DNA of 64,000 nt from Agelaius tricolor (Eukaryota > Chordata > Aves > Passeriformes > Icteridae), in contig JALJCS010000002.1 in NCBI GenBank assembly GCA_023055355.1, positions 79,937,001 through 80,001,000 of the forward strand, given 5' to 3'. Below the pieces are notes generated by a model. It saw only the letters and a program-made list of their open reading frames with translations, searched no databases and was not told the origin of the DNA. This document shows positions 62,301-64,000 of this stretch, piece after piece (the first letter of the stretch is position 1; each line of letters starts with the position of its first letter). A program made the position numbers and the translations under genes.

Positions 62301-64000
62301 CCAAGAGGAAGAGAGAGTCCTTTCAACACCTTCTTATTACCTCTTTCCATTCCCCCTCCTTTCCTTTTTTGCTAATGCAAGTATTTAGCCATTTCCTTTC
62401 CCAAGAAAGCTGTAATAAAATTGAAGGAGCTGAAGGCAAGCACAGCAAAATGAGCAGATCCCCTATTTTTTTTTTCTGAGAGCTAAAATTAAGGAAATGC
62501 CTATAGTTCTATTGAAAAGCAGTTCCAATCAATACATCTGTGTGAGAGGTAATAGAAACTGATTGAAATAAATAGTAGTAGTAAATTATGAAAAATCATT
62601 TTCATTCTTATTTCTTGTTCAATAATGTTTGATGGACTTATCAACTGCATAATGTGGAAAAATTATGTAGCATTATTCTCTAAGAAAATGTTCCATACTC
62701 AAGATACAGTACACATGAAAGCTAAGTTGCACCTCTTTTGTTCATAGTGTTCACATTTATTTTTTTGATGTAAAGGCAGAGACAAGAAGCTGGCCCAAGG
62801 TTCAGGACTGAATTTGGAATTAAATAGTTGAGGAACAGACTCGAAATCCATTCTGCTGGCAGGAAACCCACTGCAGCAGTGGAGTTAGAGATATATGAAT
62901 TTTTTTAATAAAAAATTATAGAACTTTAAAGTTTTTTAAAAATACTAGTCTTTGATAGAAAATAGAAAAATCTTAGTAAAGTTTATGTTTGTATCTTTAT
63001 TTTAGCATTAGTTGTTTATGATTAGTACATATTGTGAAATCCAGTGGTGCAGTCAAAACTATATGGAGAAACTGAGAAAGCTCAAACTGAGCAGATCTTG
63101 CTTATCTCTGTAGTTTGAAGGTAATCCAGTGTATAGAATCGTAATATCAGCAAAATTTAAGAAAGTAAAAACTACTTTAAAGCTCTAGTAAAGATGAGCA
63201 GGGTGTGTATAGTAGCATATGTAATAGTATACAGTAACTTAAATTTATATAATTCCTTATTGACTGCATCCACAAAATGTTTTTATTGCAGATAAGACTC
63301 TCACCCATCTGACTGAAGAAATTCACTAATTCACTAATTCACTCTGTTTTGGTTTGTGGTGTGTTGGTTGATAAGTTGCAGTAGTAATATGTAGCTTGTA
63401 GTATGTATCTTGCCTTTTGTTTCACTGTGCTGAATTCACAATTTGATTTCTTTTATTGGATTACGTGCTTCAGTACAGTGTAAATTAATGCAGTAGAAAA
63501 ATACACATGAAAATAGGTTGTTTACAGTAAAATACTTAAATGTTTTTGTAAGTTTAGTGTGATAAATCCTCTATAGATATTTATAGTCAGCATGCAGACA
63601 TGTGGAGTTCTAGTTAGAAATAAAAATGGAAAGATTTCTTAAAACTTTTTTAGAAAACAAGACAGGCATATTCTTTGTGTCATATATATAGGTCATAAGG
63701 GACATCTGCTAAGGATAATTTTCTAACACTTGCTAACAATCCTAATATAATATGGCCTATTCATCAGTCATATTGTTCCTGACTTGGCTAGCGTGGATTT
63801 TAGTGATTCCCGATGTGCATTTAGACTCCGTTAATTGCTAGTTTCTTGCTGTTCTATCTTATTGTTTTGTAGGACAATGCATAAGCGGGCACAGAATAAT
63901 CAAAATGGTTTCCCTGGCCATATTAGGCACCTAACAAGAGATGTATTTGCTGTGCAATGTGTGCGTGTTTTTGCAAGTAGAAGTCTCGTTGAAACAAAAT
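35003..64000 (+). CDS. EIF3H: EIF3H, eIF3 subunit h (5' part; continues past the window)
   Basis: Two coding exons are present, 35003-35122 and 54200-54356, giving about 92 residues of a protein of roughly 350. eIF3h is a non-catalytic MPN-domain subunit of the translation initiation factor eIF3, acting in the cytoplasm on 40S pre-initiation complexes (family knowledge). Seen: a MASRKEG start, a Gly/Ala/Lys-rich linker, [11 protein letters not shown], then [20 protein letters not shown] and the [19 protein letters not shown] block, all near-identical to vertebrate eIF3h. The next expected exon (the VQYQMEMMRSL region in relatives) is not in the remaining 9.6 kb, so exons 3 onward lie to the right of the window. 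Divergent neighbour UTP23 fits vertebrate synteny. Confidence 0.95.
37330..38012 (+). mobile_element. CR1 LINE 3' portion in EIF3H intron 1, sense orientation
   Basis: Plus-strand CR1 order: CTGGTTGACAGCAACCAGA, GGTGAGGCTGCACCTCAAAT, TTCAGCCTGGAGAAAAGGAG, CCAGGTGGGGTTGGTCTCTT, GGTTTAAATTGGATATTAGG, GATGTGGCACTTAAATATG and a degraded GATTCTATAATT tail. About 680 bp, no intact frame. Confidence 0.9.
38072..38090. repeat. T-rich homopolymer run
   Basis: About 19 consecutive T followed by CCC. Confidence 0.8.
39702..40075 (+). mobile_element. Solo ERV LTR with 6-bp target duplication
   Basis: A 374-bp element beginning TGTCACAAAC and ending CCGTCACA, flanked by the direct repeat CTTGTG at 39696-39701 and 40076-40081. 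TG...CA ends and a 6-bp duplication fit class II (ERVK-like) LTRs. It has AATAAA at 39997-40002 in the U3/R position expected of a poly(A) signal. I recognise the sequence as a family common in passerine genomes. No internal viral region remains, so it arose by LTR-LTR recombination. It lies sense in EIF3H intron 1. Confidence 0.88.
45640..46275 (-). mobile_element. LTR-like block, antisense to EIF3H
   Basis: About 630 bp GC-richer than the surrounding intron. Read on the minus strand it runs from TGTTGTGTTGTGTCTG through pyrimidine-rich DNA, a GTGATTGGCTCAGG CCAAT-type box near 46030 and a CTTATAAG TATA-like box near 45900, to GTCCGAGAAGGACA near 45643. The order CCAAT, TATA, then about 250 bp to the end suits an LTR with U3-R-U5. 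Edges are uncertain: GAAAG occurs at both sides but the termini are then not TG...CA. Confidence 0.5.
47990..48890 (-). mobile_element. CR1 LINE 3' portion, minus orientation, in EIF3H intron 1
   Basis: Reversed CR1 of another subfamily: GTTTGGGTTGGAAGGTTCC, GGCCTTGAACACCTTCAAGG, GCCCAAATCTCTCAGCTTTT, GGAGTCCAGAGCTGGACACA, CTGACCCAGGTGCAGCACC and GTCCAGGTCCCTCTGGATAG. About 900 bp with several frame breaks. Confidence 0.92.
50706..50724. repeat. T homopolymer run
   Basis: About 19 consecutive T within intron 1. Confidence 0.8.
53182..53196. repeat. C15 homopolymer
   Basis: Fifteen consecutive C, unusual in this AT-rich intron. It is about 1 kb upstream of EIF3H exon 2 and so not part of its acceptor. 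Confidence 0.9.
54200..54356 (+). CDS. EIF3H: EIF3H coding exon 2
   Basis: Follows a TTTGTGTTCTAG acceptor. Fifty-two codons plus one base, ending at a GTAATG donor (phase 1). Encodes the first strands of the MPN domain ([30 protein letters not shown]). As in other eIF3h proteins this is an MPN-minus domain, so no metalloprotease activity is expected (family knowledge; the JAMM residues would lie in the missing exon). It is too short to appear as a long open frame. Confidence 0.95.
58207..58222. repeat. 16-bp perfect AT palindrome
   Basis: TTATATAATTATATAA equals its own reverse complement. Confidence 0.85.
58674..59125 (-). mobile_element. CR1 LINE 3' portion, minus orientation, in EIF3H intron 2
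   Basis: Starts AGAATCACAGGATCATCAAGG, then GACCAGATCCAGATACCCCT, CACCTCCCTGGGCAACCTAT, TTTAAGCCATTTCCTCTGGT and GAGGTCCCTCCTGAACCTTC. About 450 bp; an older CR1 subfamily than the copies near UTP23. Confidence 0.88.
60310..60660. promoter_or_regulatory. Intronic CpG-rich patch with CTCF-like motif
   Basis: About 350 bp of CpG- and GC-dense sequence in otherwise AT-rich EIF3H intron 2. At 60554-60567 the sequence CCGGCAGAGGGCGC matches 13 of 14 positions of the CTCF core CCASYAGRKGGCRS. No gene starts here visibly. The open frames across it, including an apparent 153-codon one, are composition artefacts. Confidence 0.5.
63321..63343. repeat. ATTCACTA x3 short tandem repeat
   Basis: Three 8-bp units in a row (the last one lacks its final A), near the right edge of the window. 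Confidence 0.8.

Larger units (their letters stand above)
54357..64000 (+). other. EIF3H: EIF3H intron 2 (incomplete)
   Basis: At least 9.6 kb from a GTAATG donor to the window edge with no further EIF3H exon visible. It holds one minus-strand CR1 (about 58674-59125) and an isolated CpG-rich patch (about 60310-60660). The remainder is AT-rich and unremarkable. Confidence 0.8.

Noticed and set aside
54357..64000. EIF3H exon 3 within the window
   Set aside because: No segment encoding the expected next block of eIF3h (beginning VQYQ in relatives) is present, so it must lie to the right.

Overview
This is a stretch of bird nuclear genome, most likely from a songbird. The evidence is intron-split vertebrate genes, CpG-island promoters, many fragments of the avian LINE CR1, and several LTR copies that I recognise as avian or passerine endogenous-retrovirus LTRs. 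There is no bacterial, plasmid or phage content. Almost all of the long open frames are shadows of repeats or GC-rich DNA.

Two real protein genes are present, divergent (head to head), with start codons 13.7 kb apart. UTP23 lies on the minus strand and is complete: three coding exons at 21302-21115, 19097-18923 and 18047-17661, joining to 249 codons, the same length as human UTP23. EIF3H lies on the plus strand and is partial: exon 1 at 35003-35122 and exon 2 at 54200-54356, about 92 of roughly 350 residues, with the rest beyond the right edge. Both start in CpG islands with ETS-type sites. The arrangement matches the EIF3H-UTP23 neighbourhood of human 8q24, where RAD21 follows UTP23; RAD21 is therefore expected beyond the left edge (inference).

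Layout: 1-17 kb is intergenic DNA downstream of UTP23. It holds two avian LTR copies (2634-3056, 16270-16812), two CR1 copies, a seven-copy 90-bp GC-rich minisatellite inside an orphan CpG island (7531-8160) and two non-repetitive stretches that look like candidate conserved noncoding elements. 17.6-21.6 kb is UTP23, with a CR1 in intron 1 and a 40-bp-period minisatellite just upstream of its start. 21.6-34.8 kb is the divergent intergenic space; at its right end a CR1 is split by two LTR-like insertions, close to the EIF3H promoter. 35.1-54.2 kb is the 19-kb EIF3H intron 1, holding two CR1 copies, a solo LTR with a clean 6-bp target duplication and an antisense LTR-like block. From 54.4 kb to the edge is intron 2, with one CR1 and an isolated CpG-rich patch carrying a CTCF-like motif.

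The two genes serve protein synthesis at different steps: UTP23 in nucleolar maturation of the small ribosomal subunit, and eIF3h in cytoplasmic translation initiation. I found no convincing undescribed system. The points most worth checking are the two GC-rich tandem arrays, the nested repeat cluster next to the EIF3H promoter and the intronic CpG/CTCF patch.
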